Positions 43,401 to 53,845 of a stretch of 64,000 nucleotides of DNA are shown one piece after another. Origin of the DNA: Eutypella sp. D-1 (taxonomy: Eukaryota > Ascomycota > Sordariomycetes > Xylariales > Diatrypaceae); NCBI GenBank assembly GCA_023313575.1, contig JAJTTP010000002.1:3410001-3474000 (forward strand), written 5' to 3'. The position numbers were made by a program, and so were the translations under genes. Position 1 is the stretch's first letter; each line of letters begins with the position of its first letter. Below the pieces are notes generated by a model. That model was not told where the DNA came from. It made no database searches and saw only the letters and a program-made list of their open reading frames with translations.

Positions 43401-45527
43401 TCTCTTGTACTTCGTATTATACGGGATTTCGATTCTGGTGGATTTGGCCTGGTCCTCGCGAAGCTCCACTATGTGTTCGTAGGGCGTGCCATCCGCCTCG
43501 TGAATCCTGATGGTCATCGGGCCCGTGAAGCAGTGGTGGAGCTCGGCCGCGTAAACCTCGTTCTTTTCTTCTCTCACCTCCCTCCAGAAATCATCCTTGA
43601 CAAGCGGCCGCTTTTTCGCTGCCGCGATGTCCTGTACTTGCCGGATGGTCATCTCCACACAGAGTCTCTTTTTGTTGAAACGCTGATAAACATCGAAACG
43701 GGGACAACCGGAGCCTCTGACCCACTGGTTCCAAAAGCTATCCAGTAGGCTCCCGCAAGTCTTCTCGCACGCCTTGCGGAAGTGCTCCGACATCAGTACC
43801 TCGTCACTGGCTTGCACGGTGGTGTTAGCTTTCCCAACCATCTTGGAAATAATCCTAGTAAGTCCAGCAGAGCTGAGTGATTTAGACAGTCTCCTGTCTA
43901 AGATGAACAAAACCAGCGGCGCCTTGAGGTCCATGAAATCTGTCTCGAAATCGCCGAGATAGAGGTGCTCGCCGAGATCCTGGAGGGATGGGCGGCCAAT
44001 ATCAATCTGCACCAGTTTATCCGCCCTCTCTTTCATTCGAAACCGAAACTCGTTATTACCGCAGAGGAACTTGATAAACTGGTCAGTCATGAACCACGCG
44101 ATGCCCACTATCAGCCAGATATCCGATTTTAGATTCGGCACGACATTAACGCCGAACCATTGGCTAGCTAGCGCATGGACGAGTATCCGCGTAGTGTCAA
44201 CTTCGTAGTCGATGATCTCTCGAGGGTAGAGTAGCCGACTGCTGCAGAGGGAAAAAGCGCATAGTGAGACTGTTCGCTCGATCATGTCGTCCACAAAGCA
44301 GACCTTGTAGCTCTCGAAGGGATAGCGGCCGAAAGTGAGGACAAAGTAGTCCACCGCGGTGACTAGAGCTGCACAGGTATTCCTGACTTCTTCGGCCCGG
44401 CCTGGCAGACAATAGCCGTGAACTTTAGCAGCGCTTATACCAAGCTTAACATCATCCTCCTCGGACCGAAACTCGGACCACAAGTCGACATGTTCGAAGG
44501 GGCCCACTGCGAAGCCGACGTGCTTGGCTGCCTTGTTCTTGTCGATCTCGAAGGTCATGGTTTTCTTGGTGTCGTTGGCGGTCGTCGTTTCGTTGGTCAA
44601 AAATCCCGAGCATACCACCGTCATCTCGAGCAGTTTATCCTCCTCAGTAAGCGGATAGTGACACCGGGCGGGCTCCTGCTCGCCCTGTTTCCTCTTGAGA
44701 CTTCCATTCGCAGCGCCGGGTCCCTTGAATTGCTGTTGCGTGGCCAGTGCCTGCTGAAAAGCATCGCCGATGGTACGGGGACAGGTGACGGAGATCTTCC
44801 ACGAGTTGCGGCTTCCGGGGTCGTCGATACACGGGAAGATGGAGCACGCGGTTCCGGGCTCTACAGAATGACGGGTGTAGGCATGGGGATATCTCGAGTC
44901 GGCCTCGTCGACGCCCACGAAATGAAAGCCGTCGGAGGTGTTCTTCAGCTTGAAAGGGATGCTGACGGTGCAGGTGGAAATAGAGTCGTCAGGGTTGATG
45001 ACATGATCGGTCTGGTCCGACTTAGGGACATCCTGATTCTTCAACCGTATATCCTTCCCGCTCGGCAGTCGTACGCGGAGGCTGCCATCGACCGGCGTAC
45101 AGCACTTGAGATCGTGATCGAAGGCAGAGACTTCGGCGCGCTTATGGTGCAGCAGCGGCCGCACGCGACTTTTCCTGAGGGCCCATTGCGGCGCAGACCA
45201 CTGGTAGGTGTCGGGTGTCCGGAGGCGATCGCACGGGTCGGTGTAGGAAGCCTCGACTTCGCAGTTGGAGACTCGGATCTGCTTGACGTCGATATCGCAT
45301 TGTCGGGCGTCGATGAAGACTTCGGAAAGGTCGCCGATGACCGCGATGGTGAGATTCGATCGTCCGTGGACGGCCTTTTCCCGAAAATCGATCTCGAGGT
45401 CGACGGACTGCCTGAAGACGACATAATTGCGCGGCGGCGTATTATCTACAGGAAGCTCGGGTACGGGGGAAGAAGAAGCGTGGGCGTCGGGCTCGAGGGC
45501 CGGCTCAGGTTCCACGATACCAGGCAT
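40443..45527 (-). CDS. TAF2: TFIID subunit TAF2 (TSM1)
   Basis: Single exon, 1694 aa. Residues ~30-700 have the fold order of M1 aminopeptidases: the N-terminal RNYVVFRQSVDLEIDF, then ARQCDIDVKQI, then VEPGTACSIFPCIDDP, then VHALASQWFG (near 450). The zinc motif HExxH has become HALAS and the downstream glutamate helix reads WLIVGIAWF, so no peptidase activity is expected, as known for TAF2. Residues ~700-1250 are helical repeats with an acidic insert. From ~1260 on, the chain is Ala/Pro/Ser/Lys-rich and disordered, ending in KIKIKSTPSSSSQQQ. TAF2 contacts core-promoter DNA (Initiator) with TAF1 within TFIID in the nucleus. A 410-codon antisense frame over its 5' half is compositional. Confidence 0.95.
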   Translation of the reverse strand: MPGIVEPEPALEPDAHASSSPVPELPVDNTPPRNYVVFRQSVDLEIDFREKAVHGRSNLTIAVIGDLSEVFIDARQCDIDVKQIRVSNCEVEASYTDPCDRLRTPDTYQWSAPQWALRKSRVRPLLHHKRAEVSAFDHDLKCCTPVDGSLRVRLPSGKDIRLKNQDVPKSDQTDHVINPDDSISTCTVSIPFKLKNTSDGFHFVGVDEADSRYPHAYTRHSVEPGTACSIFPCIDDPGSRNSWKISVTCPRTIGDAFQQALATQQQFKGPGAANGSLKRKQGEQEPARCHYPLTEEDKLLEMTVVCSGFLTNETTTANDTKKTMTFEIDKNKAAKHVGFAVGPFEHVDLWSEFRSEEDDVKLGISAAKVHGYCLPGRAEEVRNTCAALVTAVDYFVLTFGRYPFESYKVCFVDDMIERTVSLCAFSLCSSRLLYPREIIDYEVDTTRILVHALASQWFGVNVVPNLKSDIWLIVGIAWFMTDQFIKFLCGNNEFRFRMKERADKLVQIDIGRPSLQDLGEHLYLGDFETDFMDLKAPLVLFILDRRLSKSLSSAGLTRIISKMVGKANTTVQASDEVLMSEHFRKACEKTCGSLLDSFWNQWVRGSGCPRFDVYQRFNKKRLCVEMTIRQVQDIAAAKKRPLVKDDFWREVREEKNEVYAAELHHCFTGPMTIRIHEADGTPYEHIVELREDQAKSTRIEIPYNTKYKRLKRNRRQRERQIAGAAKGNEDGQEETQIHFLGDVLQQPDEMDEWHLRDWDEETEAKMDLESYEWIRMDADFEWVCDMKTNLPPYMYVSQLQQDRDVVAQQDSMLYLDRSFPQVGPHPLVSTILTRTAVDKTYFYGIRTMAVDVLYRHAVKSLDWIGLVHLQKTFQHFFCYPGTSAPRPNNFADKRQYFVQRAIPEAIARIRGDDGQCPKEARHFILQQLQENNNADNVYSDQLYICNLIKALATCQIPDEKKAKQSLSMPMSMSFGDDDAEGEDEDEMPIDTEPAEFRAMALDEIERYRRMDEYSSSYHNCFTVAALDALCRLMKAKVIPTKVITFVQYLQDKTAAPVRIKACESLVELGTLSSPTFLRFFISLVSTDPSPYVRNRLFKALCRGLAGIAFGENAVEEKPQQLPAEDGLIVQQEITDMEATRKKMARKEDLTAALAALKDDLRDDDQLAYAIWDALESPVLTVPERLNFLELCSILIDEDYSLPVTFKFPTYWTVSRGEWGRNKAVLNFKRHFRTKSRKKYETPVVVAPPPPAKPEHKRTITLNLNRAPSFSGSSKGAAAAAAAPAATTSSSSTAQPTPLPAAAPKNPTPKPTAAAAASAATPKTSTPKTPGAPSATPTAKAPAPSKPSASAAKPREGTPKISSTASSSPAAAAAAPRDSISVQAPPRPTIEVPRTELKTAPKTNGNGNRSSTPATAAAPKSVKSLKRASTESESGSGRPTKIVKLNTSKIPSSKLERFSSNKNNHHNHTKKPSSTPKPSTTPKPSTTPKPSSKPKKLVKLKFTAWDRLKRRPSPASASAGSIRATPNSKKLAAAAAEQQQKTGGVSNGAKAGTRSPSISAAKTGTKRPLSGSPAPSQRSSTPSSAAPKTTTTTTTSQPQSQQPQLGSKDGKPRKPLPDPGRKPLPDTRKPLPSAPHHNASSGVGNSGSGSSNHHRGSSPHPSQSREATATPAPAKGPTKLKIKIKSTPSSSSQQQ

Positions 45528-47463
45528 CTTTTAGGGGGGGGAGAGAGGGCGCGGAGAGAGAGGGCGGAGAGGGACGGAGAGGGAGGAGGAAGGGCGGGGG
45601 CTGGCAAGGCCGTGGTCGCGTCGTCAGGATATTGCAGTCATGGGTGGTGATGGCGGATTATTCTATGCGCGGCGCAAAAGAGATTTCGCGGGTATGGCCA
45701 CGAAGTGGAAGGGGGCACAAGTCGAGGAGGCACTGAAACTAGGTCGTCGAGTATTATTATCGAGGCAAGAAAGAAGAAACAAGTCTATTATTAGGATGGT
45801 GGAAGACGAAGAAGAAGAAGAAGAAAAAGTGGCCAAAGGAAGAATCAAAGGAAGAAAAGATTGCGCGTCTGTCCGCTCTCTCGAGGCGGGGAGTGGAAGA
45901 ATGAGAAAAGAAAAAGAAAAAAAGTTGATAAAAAAAGGGAACGCTTTTTTAAGGTTTCTAGGTTGGACCGCACTTCATAACTTTGTATGAATGCGTAAAA
46001 GGATTATCGAACTTTACCTACCATATGTATGGGCTATGTACGGGTAGATAGGTAGGTAGGTTTTTGCGGAAGTGCCGTGATAATAACTTTCTTGAAAAGC
46101 TGAAGGAGACAGACTCCGAAGGTTTCGTTTCGCAACTTTTGGAAAGACCAAAGACCCGTTGGACAACGGAATCCTGGCCTTGGAAAGACGCGGTGGGGGA
46201 ACTGCTACCAGGTAGGCTGTATGTAGGTAGGTAAGGTACGTAGGTAGGTAGTGCTTCTTGCACCAAGCCAGGTAGGTACCTAAGTACTTACCTAGGTACT
46301 TAACAGGCAATAGGCGGCGGGCAAATAAGTAGTAGTTGAAAAGTACTACCTCACTACGTATAGTGGTAGTATACTAAGCTGTCCACGGGTAGGTCCACGG
46401 GTAGTGATTCCTAGCTTCCGCAGCTATAGAAGGGATTGCTGCTTAAATACTTTACCTAGGTATGCTTAGTATGTAAGGAAAGAAGGACAGACCCTCCAGG
46501 CGCGTGCCGTTTGAGTGAGTGGAAGGATGTGACTCACGAGGATGAGTTATGCTCGCACTGGACTTATCTTTTTTTAATAAAGAGAGGCCCTCGGGAGTGT
46601 ATATAATGTTGATGTTAACTAAGTGATGCAGTTCAGTCTGAAAGTTGTAAATGACCCCCCATTATGTTCATCATATACGTACGTACGTACGTATTTGCAC
46701 TTATTACGCAGTAAGTACGTAGGAGGTAGGTATTAGGTATACCGATAAACAACCTGTAAATGGATTGACTGCAGGTGGATGGAAGGGCCTGGCTTCGGCA
46801 TGTACTTCCAGAGCTACCTATTGTGGGTACCTAGGTAGGTACCTACTTAACTAACGGGAAAGTAGCTCTTTATTGAATATGGTAGCCGTTACTACCCCCG
46901 GTACCGGTCTGTATATCTTATTAAACCTGGCTTCCGCTAACTACTACCTTTTCTCCCATTATGTAGTGTACATACATACTGATAGATTATATATAACCTG
47001 CATTCCAATTCTTACGATAGCTTCCAAGGTTGACTTCTATATATGATGCGGATAATTGATATATCATTTAGCATTGTATTATAAAGTGTACGGAGTACCT
47101 ATCCATGGATGATGATATTGGGTTCAAAGTTACTTACTACATAACCTTTACTTAAGAGGTACATAGGTTGTAAGCTTTTTACAGCAGACAGCGCGTAATA
47201 AGTACATTGTGTAGATAGCTACCTAGGTAAACTTCTACGGGATTGTTATACCGTAATTCCCCCCGTCCTATCCCGCGCCCTATCCTGCCCATAGGCCCAT
47301 CCTGACGTACATGTCTCACGTAATGGAAATAGCTACCTAGTCTATTAGCACATCAATGTGTTGTAGACATGTGTTGTGCAATGTACTCGGAAGGCATGTA
47401 TGTATGTATGTATGCTATGTATGCATAGTGGCCTGCCAATATGGGGGTATCGTCGGGTATCTC
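45528..47463. other. Intergenic with dense ACCTAGGT/TAGGTAGG motifs
   Basis: 1.9 kb between TAF2 (its promoter, with a GA/CT-rich stretch just upstream) and the 3' end of the SAS4-like gene. Four exact ACCTAGGT palindromes lie at 46290, 46454, 46829 and 47221, with many TAGGTAGG and GTACGTAC repeats. Frames at 45640..45990 and 46014..46310 are low-complexity and judged non-coding. Confidence 0.55.
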
Positions 47464-50165
47464 TTAACCATGCCTACTACCTTGACGCCTAGCCCGCCGC
47501 TTCTGTCTAGCATGCGCCTTCAGGGTATCTTCATCCCGATACTCGTCCGGCAAGTCGAATTCACGTTCGGGGATGTCCGGCACGGGATGGCCCCAGGCCA
47601 ATGCGGTGCGACCCCTCCGCCGTTTATTGAGTGCCGCGTCTCGTTGGTGTCTCTTATCGAAGAACGAGGTGAACTCTCTGGCCTCATAGGCCTCTGCTGT
47701 TGACCAGGTGGGTGGCTCACCCCGGGACTTTTTACTCGATGATGGCGATGTTGTGAGATTAGCCCGTGCAGTCGCTTCCTCGAGGAGTTGCTTCTCGATT
47801 GAAGCGTCGACGTCGCTATAGTCAGGAACGTCATCATCTTCGTCGCTGGCACCATCAGCAGACTCGTCGGCTTCTCCCCTTTGGCTCATGGCCACATCGT
47901 CGTCCGGATCTTCTTCGTCTTCTTCGTCTTCCGCGTCATCCTCATCTTCTCCTGATTCAGATACACCGTCTGACGTGTCGTCGTCGTCGCTGTCATCTAT
48001 CTCTTCATCCTCTTCATCCTCTTCATCATCTTCATCCTCAAGCTGGCCAGCTTCTTCGGCGAGAGCGCGTTCCTTCTCTAGTTTCCGCCGCTTTTCCTCT
48101 TGGCTCCAGGTTCGGAACTTTTCCAGTATTGCTTGGCAGCCCCTTATGAAGTGATCTCGTGCGGGTTCGAAAGTCTTCTTCTTGCTTTCGGTGACTCCGT
48201 TGACACCCATGGTCCTTAGCCAATCATGACCCTGAAGCTCATTGAGCAGGCGAATAATCTGATCCTTCTCATGCTGGGCACGGCCTCTCTCGGTATTCCT
48301 AATGGACTTCTCTAGCCGCTCGGCTTTCTTGTGGGCAAGTTCATAATGAGAATCAGGTAAGGGATCCTCGATTTCCTTGCCATTGTATCTCGCCTCCAGG
48401 AATGTGAAGTCAATTCGGTGGGAGTCTGACAAATTGGTGAAAAGATCATGGTGATAATGCCGTACGGGGATGGAAGCAGGCGGTGGTGGTTTAGTTGTAT
48501 GGTTATTAGTAGAAGGGGAATGAGGTAGCTGAGCAGTTGGAGTAGAGCTCTTATCGGTATTGGTAGCGACGTCGGCGGTATCGGTATCGGTATCGATAAC
48601 AATGATAGGAGTATCGGAGTTAAGAATATCTAGGTATACAGTGTGAGTAAGTGGATGTCGGGAAGGAACATGCCCAGGTGTGGAGTAGCAGAGTATTATA
48701 TAATATGTATAAATGTATAAGCAGTACGTATACAGTATACAGTACATCGGTAGTTGGGGTATAAGACGAGGGAGGGAAAAAGGGGATGACAAAGAGGGAA
48801 AGAAAAAGAAAAAAAAAGGTAAGGACCTCGGGAGACAGGGAGAAAAGAGTACCTTGGAAGCGAAAGAGTGAAGCAGAAGAGAAAGACATAAGTAAAAATA
48901 AAATAAAATAAAAACTTACGTTCTTCTTTAGGATCATTGCCAATTACTTCGTCATAATCGGGAAAATAAGCCGACAATTCACTTTTAAAGCGCGTTGCCT
49001 CCTGAGAACGCAGTTTGCGACCAGACTTTGCGCTTGCTGAAGTGGCGTCGACTGCATTAGGTTGCAGTCTATCCAGCTCATGTTTGATGCCATTTTTTAG
49101 TTTTGATTGATGCTTTGTAGGGTTTTGTCTGGATATTGTGGCCGTTTTGAAGTTGGTCTCTGTGGTAGTTTGTTTACTGCGACTTTGCGAATCGGGTAAT
49201 TTTGGTTGTGATGGTGGTGGTAATGTTGTCGTTGTCGTTGTAGTTCTTGTTCTTGTTGGTTGTGGTGGTAGTGGTGGTTGTGGTGGTGGTGATGGTGGTG
49301 AGGGAGATGGGAGGGGCTTCGTGATGGTTGAACTTTGCTCGTGATTTTGTTGTTTATGGTGGTGATGGTTGTTGTTGTTATTCTGGATGTGATGTTGACG
49401 TTGCTGTTTCTGTTTCTGTTTCTGTGGAGGAATACGGCGAATATGGGAAGGAGGAGCAGCAGCAGCAGCAGCAGTCGCAGCAGCAGGAGGAACAGGAGGG
49501 GGAGGAGAAGGGGCACGAAGAGGAGCCTTCGTGGAGATTTGGGGTGGTTGCACAGCGATCGGTCTCGGAAAAGTGATGGATTGTGGTTGATTCTTAGGTC
49601 TCGCCAGAATCTCAACGGCTATTCTAGCCCTCTTCGTTTTCGGAGGGTCAAAATTTGAATCTATGGGATCTAAAGGACGCTTCATTCGACTTGAATTAAG
49701 ATTGGGTGATTGAAGTAAGCTCTGATGAGAGCTGATGGTGCGCGTCCTGGTCATTTTGTTGTTGTTATGTGTCGCGATCGTCTGGTCATGTCCACTGTGG
49801 TGAGCACTATTTTTATCAGCGGCAGCAACAGCAACAGCACCACCACTTGCAGCCTGGAAAGCCTGGTGGGAAGCCTGACCACTGTCACTGTCACTGCCAC
49901 CACCACTACCAGGGCTGTCTAGGGGCGGCCGGAGAAATTGACGAGAACGAGATTGGGATTGGACCGTGTTTGGTATGGATCGGGCACGGTGTTGCTGCCT
50001 CCGGTGCTGCTGCCTTGTTAGTGGATGCTGGGGTGAGTGGTGCTGGTGTTGGTGCTGGTGCTGAGGCGGATGCTGGTTCCGGGACCGTAAGAATCGTCGC
50101 GGCGGCGACGGTGATAATGCGCGTGGATTCTGATTCGTTTCCTTAGCTCGTCGCAAAATAGCCAT
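47464..50165 (-). CDS. SAS4: SAS4-domain chromatin protein (SAS acetyltransferase complex subunit-like)
   Basis: Two exons (48920..50165 and 47464..48629) with a 290-bp GTAAGT...CTAG intron give 803 aa. The first 370 residues are low complexity (His, Gln, Asn, Pro, Thr runs) with a basic KRPLDP...KTKRARI patch. Conserved blocks follow: RKLRSQEATRFKSELSAYFP just before the intron, then FLEARYNGKEIEDPLP, and ERGRAQHEKDQI...LQGHDWLRTMGV...FEPARDHFI, the core of the SAS4 family. A long Asp/Glu tract and a basic C-terminus (KRRARRQ) follow. In yeast Sas4 bridges the MYST acetyltransferase Sas2 and Sas5, which acetylate H4K16. The equivalent role here is inferred from the domain. Confidence 0.72.
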
Positions 50166-51682
50166 GGTTACGAAAATGACATAATGATCATCTTGGTCTT
50201 GTGATAGGTGAAAAATGTTTTAAGGATGTAAGGATGTAAGGATGCACATGTTTTTACGTCTTTGCGTTATTCTCCTTCTTCTTCTTCTTCTTAATACGTT
50301 CTAGAAGGAGGGATGGCTAAAGGTCACCACCACCAGTACAAGTCTTGCAAGATAAGAATGTTGTTAGCTAAGGTGTTCATATTGCAAGTAAGGTAGGTAA
50401 GGTTTGCAAATAAACAAGCAGAGCCCTGGAGATGCCCCAGGGTGCAATAACCGAATCGTTCCTCTGCTGTTTGTCCCTGCCCAAGGTACCTTCATCCGAT
50501 TGTAGTTATAGTGCCTCTACACTATATTGGAGGTACCCGGACCGTATATACATACATACTGCCCTTGTACCCGTTCTATTGGACTTAAATGCCACTCATG
50601 AATAATGGAGGAAGGTAGTCTTCTAACTGCAGGTAGGCAGGTGCAAGGTGCACAGATCCCCCTCCCCTCTCTGCCCATATTGGATTCCTTGTTCGTTCCT
50701 GTCTGCCTTATCGCTTGCCTTCAATTGAGCTCATTTCAAAAGGGCAGTAACGTTGCAAAAAAGGGCCTGATTAGGTACAGTGATACAGTGTTACTATATA
50801 CTGTCTTTATCAGCATAAATACTTCATATATCTGTGGACTAACCTTACCACTACATGTACATACCGGCCGGGTACAACTGACCAAAGTTATTTTGTGTAA
50901 ACCTACTACTGCCCACATATAGCTGGGGATCGAATCGACAACTCTGAAGCATTAGAAACTCCTTTGAATTTGCCATGATACCATTTCTAATAATACATCC
51001 ATAAATCCCTTCAAATAGCAGGATCACTTTACGTAGAGATAGGCTGTGCTGCCAGCTATCATATAAGCCATCGGAGTCTATCTACACCTAGTCATGTGTT
51101 GTGTATAAGAACGGCCTCTACCAAGTTCTGTTTTTTTGTTTTTTTGTTTTTCGCTTTTTTCCCCTGTATTTTCGTGTGACTTAGAACCAGGTTCGCATTG
51201 TTATGACACTCATAATATACATTACGACTGTAGGCCAACATCACATGTCAGTAAGTTCAACTTGCTTCAGTAGGGTTACTAAGTAACGACTTAGAACGGA
51301 AGTCCTTTTGCCTCTATATTACGTCATATTTTTAACATTCATATATACCCAGGTCAGGTTACAGAGGAAGTCCACCACCTGACTTGCCTGCTTGCCAACT
51401 TGCTACTGGAAATCCATTCAACGACCTCGGAATTGTTTCTTACATATGTGCCGACTTCCGGTCTGCCGCACAATTATTATATTCGAGTGCCTACTTTTAG
51501 TTGTTAGAGGGAATAAATGAATCATTCGGTACCATAAATCAAATGATGTAGATTTCAAATCAAGTCTTCTATTACTCAAACAAGATTGTTCTACCTGGAG
51601 CATTCAATACCTCTACAAGAAGCATGTAGGTGGCCTATCCAGCTGGTTAGGATGCCTCCTCGTCCTGACTTGCTTTCATAAA
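50166..51682. other. Intergenic, no gene recognised
   Basis: 1.5 kb between divergent genes, so it holds both promoters. Contains CTT repeats (near 50276-50291) and T-rich runs near 51128-51160. Short frames show no family features. Confidence 0.6.
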
Positions 51683-53845
51683 ATGGCTCAACAACAGCCA
51701 ATACCATCCTCTCAAGATTCGACAGCTACAACTTCTATCGCTGAGTCAACATCAACAGCGACAGCGGCGATAGGGCCGGCTTCACCAACGTCGTCGCAGT
51801 CTCCAAGGCGATCTTCGTTACCCGTTCCGCTCCGTCTCAACCCCGTATTCTCTGAATCTAACAGCTCCAGATCTCAGCTACTAACCTCGCCTTCGCCTGC
51901 TTCTCCGAGCTCCGTTGCCTCGGCTGCCGCAAGCTCTCATCGCAGTCGTCAGGAGTATTTGGATTCTTTGCAGCCTCCTTCCGCAGCCGAATTCGAGAGG
52001 CTTGCACGGATTCAGGAACAGCGGGAGAAGGAACACAGGCGTCGCGATCACCGCTTACGACGACTGAGTAGGACCAGTGCGAGGGAGGTGTTGGAAGCCC
52101 GCGCCGAATTTACCCAGGCAAATGCTGCCGGGGAGACTCCCAGACGCCACTCTATGCTTGGGCATGGCCATTCCTCCTCTCACTCCACCAGTCGCTCTAG
52201 GTCTAGAGGGAAAGGTGTAGCTACCATTGCGCCCGATCCGGAGAGAAGCGCTGAACTTGATGCACTCAGGTCCAAGGCTGCCACGCTTATTCAGAGGACT
52301 TATCGGGGATACCGTCTAAGGCGGGAGATGAAGGGACTCGGACTCGATGCGGGGACAAGATGGACGCATGCCATCAGGGACGCGCAGTGGCAGGAGGTTA
52401 ACAGGCCTAGGGCCAGGTCCGAGACGATTTCTAGCCTGCCAAGCTCAAATCCAGGAGACGACGGGCAACCAAGCGCCAGCAGGTCAGCCGCGAGGCAAAA
52501 TTGGATGAAGATTGCAACTATCGCTCGACGCGCCGGCGCCGACGAAGATTCCGCGCATTCCAGGTGCAGCTCTCCATCCACGCTGGACGAGCGGGAGTTC
52601 GACACGTTACCGCAAGAACAGAAACAAAAGAGACTGAAGGCGCAGGAGAAGAGGAGGAAGCACGCGAGGGTGATGGGACTACAATATTTTTTGGAAATGG
52701 TTGACTTGAAGCATCGATACGGGTCAAATCTTAGAGCATACCACGAGGAATGGAAGAGGTCCGAAACGACTGAGAACTTTTTCTACTGGCTGGACTACGG
52801 CGAGGGGAAAGCGCTGGACCTTACGACGTGTCCGAGGGAACGGTTAGATCGGGAGCGCGTGCGATATCTCAGTCGAGAAGAGCGGCAATACTATTTGGTG
52901 AACGTTGATCCACAAGGACGTTTAGTATGGGCAAAGAATGGTATACGAATAGATACAACGGAGGCATGGAAAGATAGTATTCACGGTATTGTTCCGGTGG
53001 ACGACCCTACGCCTGCTTTCTCTCCCGATATTGAGACGCACGTGCAATCGAAACCGGCCGTAAGCACGTCTCCCGAACCCCATCACCACTCGAGCTCCAC
53101 TTCACACTCGGCTTCGTCTCGCGAGTCCCGACTCGAGGCGGCGATGGCCGCCAAGTACGCGACGGGGTTCGACGAGGCCAAGGGCATGAAGAAGATCCGG
53201 CACGTGTCGGCGGCCACCATCTTCAACAAGCTGCTGCGCAAGTCGGTGCGCAAGAACACGTGGATCTTCGTGGCGGACACGTCCTTCCGGCTCTACGTCG
53301 GCATCAAGAGTAGCGGCGCTTTTCAGCATAGCTCTTTCCTACACGGGGCGCGCATCTCGGCGGCCGGGCTGATTAAGGTCCGGAACGGCCGTCTGACGAG
53401 GTTGTCCCCGCTATCGGGCCACTACCGCCCGCCGGCCTCGAACTTCCGCGCCTTCGTCCACAGTCTCGAGGACGCCGGCGTCGATATGGGCCGTGTCAGT
53501 ATCAGCCGGTCGTACGCCGTGCTGGTCGGGCTAGAGGCCTACGTCAAGACGAAGGCCAAGGGCAAGGAGGCCGTCCGCCGCCTCTCCCACCGCAAGACTA
53601 AGCTCCTCGACCCCGAGGAGGCCGCGCGCCGCGAGGAGGCCGACCGCGATAAGAGCCAGAGCGCGGCCCGCGAACGCGAGGTCCTCCGCGGCCAGAGGGA
53701 GACGGAGGAGCGCGCCCGCGTCGAAAATACGCACCGTGCACGATTCTTACAGCGGTTCGGCCTCGGGCCTAGGGCGCCTGAGGCGCAAAATCGACAACCC
53801 CCCAGTAATAACGCACCGGGAGGGAGCATGGAAAACGAAACTTAA
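51683..53845 (+). CDS. IQ-motif calmodulin-binding protein (IQM-like)
   Basis: Single exon, 720 aa. The Ser/Thr/Pro-rich N-terminus is followed by an IQ motif, AATLIQRTYRGYRLRREM (about 197-214), which binds calmodulin. Then come LQYFLEMVDLKHRYGSNLRA (from ~332), YWLDYGEGK, REERQYYLVNVDPQGRLVW, and a second block WIFVADTSFRLYVGIKSSG / FQHSSFLHGARISAAGLI / LSPLSGHYRP (about 530-590). This order matches plant IQM proteins and their fungal homologues. The C-terminus (~635-690) is a charged Glu/Arg helix. Biochemical role in fungi is not established. G/C at third positions is much higher after about 53100 than before. Confidence 0.85.
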   Translation: MAQQQPIPSSQDSTATTSIAESTSTATAAIGPASPTSSQSPRRSSLPVPLRLNPVFSESNSSRSQLLTSPSPASPSSVASAAASSHRSRQEYLDSLQPPSAAEFERLARIQEQREKEHRRRDHRLRRLSRTSAREVLEARAEFTQANAAGETPRRHSMLGHGHSSSHSTSRSRSRGKGVATIAPDPERSAELDALRSKAATLIQRTYRGYRLRREMKGLGLDAGTRWTHAIRDAQWQEVNRPRARSETISSLPSSNPGDDGQPSASRSAARQNWMKIATIARRAGADEDSAHSRCSSPSTLDEREFDTLPQEQKQKRLKAQEKRRKHARVMGLQYFLEMVDLKHRYGSNLRAYHEEWKRSETTENFFYWLDYGEGKALDLTTCPRERLDRERVRYLSREERQYYLVNVDPQGRLVWAKNGIRIDTTEAWKDSIHGIVPVDDPTPAFSPDIETHVQSKPAVSTSPEPHHHSSSTSHSASSRESRLEAAMAAKYATGFDEAKGMKKIRHVSAATIFNKLLRKSVRKNTWIFVADTSFRLYVGIKSSGAFQHSSFLHGARISAAGLIKVRNGRLTRLSPLSGHYRPPASNFRAFVHSLEDAGVDMGRVSISRSYAVLVGLEAYVKTKAKGKEAVRRLSHRKTKLLDPEEAARREEADRDKSQSAAREREVLRGQRETEERARVENTHRARFLQRFGLGPRAPEAQNRQPPSNNAPGGSMENET

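Noticed and set aside
44418..45650. 410-codon open frame antisense to the 5' part of TAF2
   Set aside because: It is the exact complement of a well-conserved TAF2 coding region, shows no domain, and reflects high GC and codon bias. Other antisense frames over TAF2 (41127..41934) were rejected for the same reason.
45640..45990. 116-codon frame upstream of TAF2
   Set aside because: Glu/Lys-rich low complexity inside the likely TAF2 promoter, with no conserved block.
46014..46310. 98-codon minus-strand frame rich in Tyr/Leu/Pro
   Set aside because: Arises from TAGGTAGG and TACGTAC repeats rather than coding selection.
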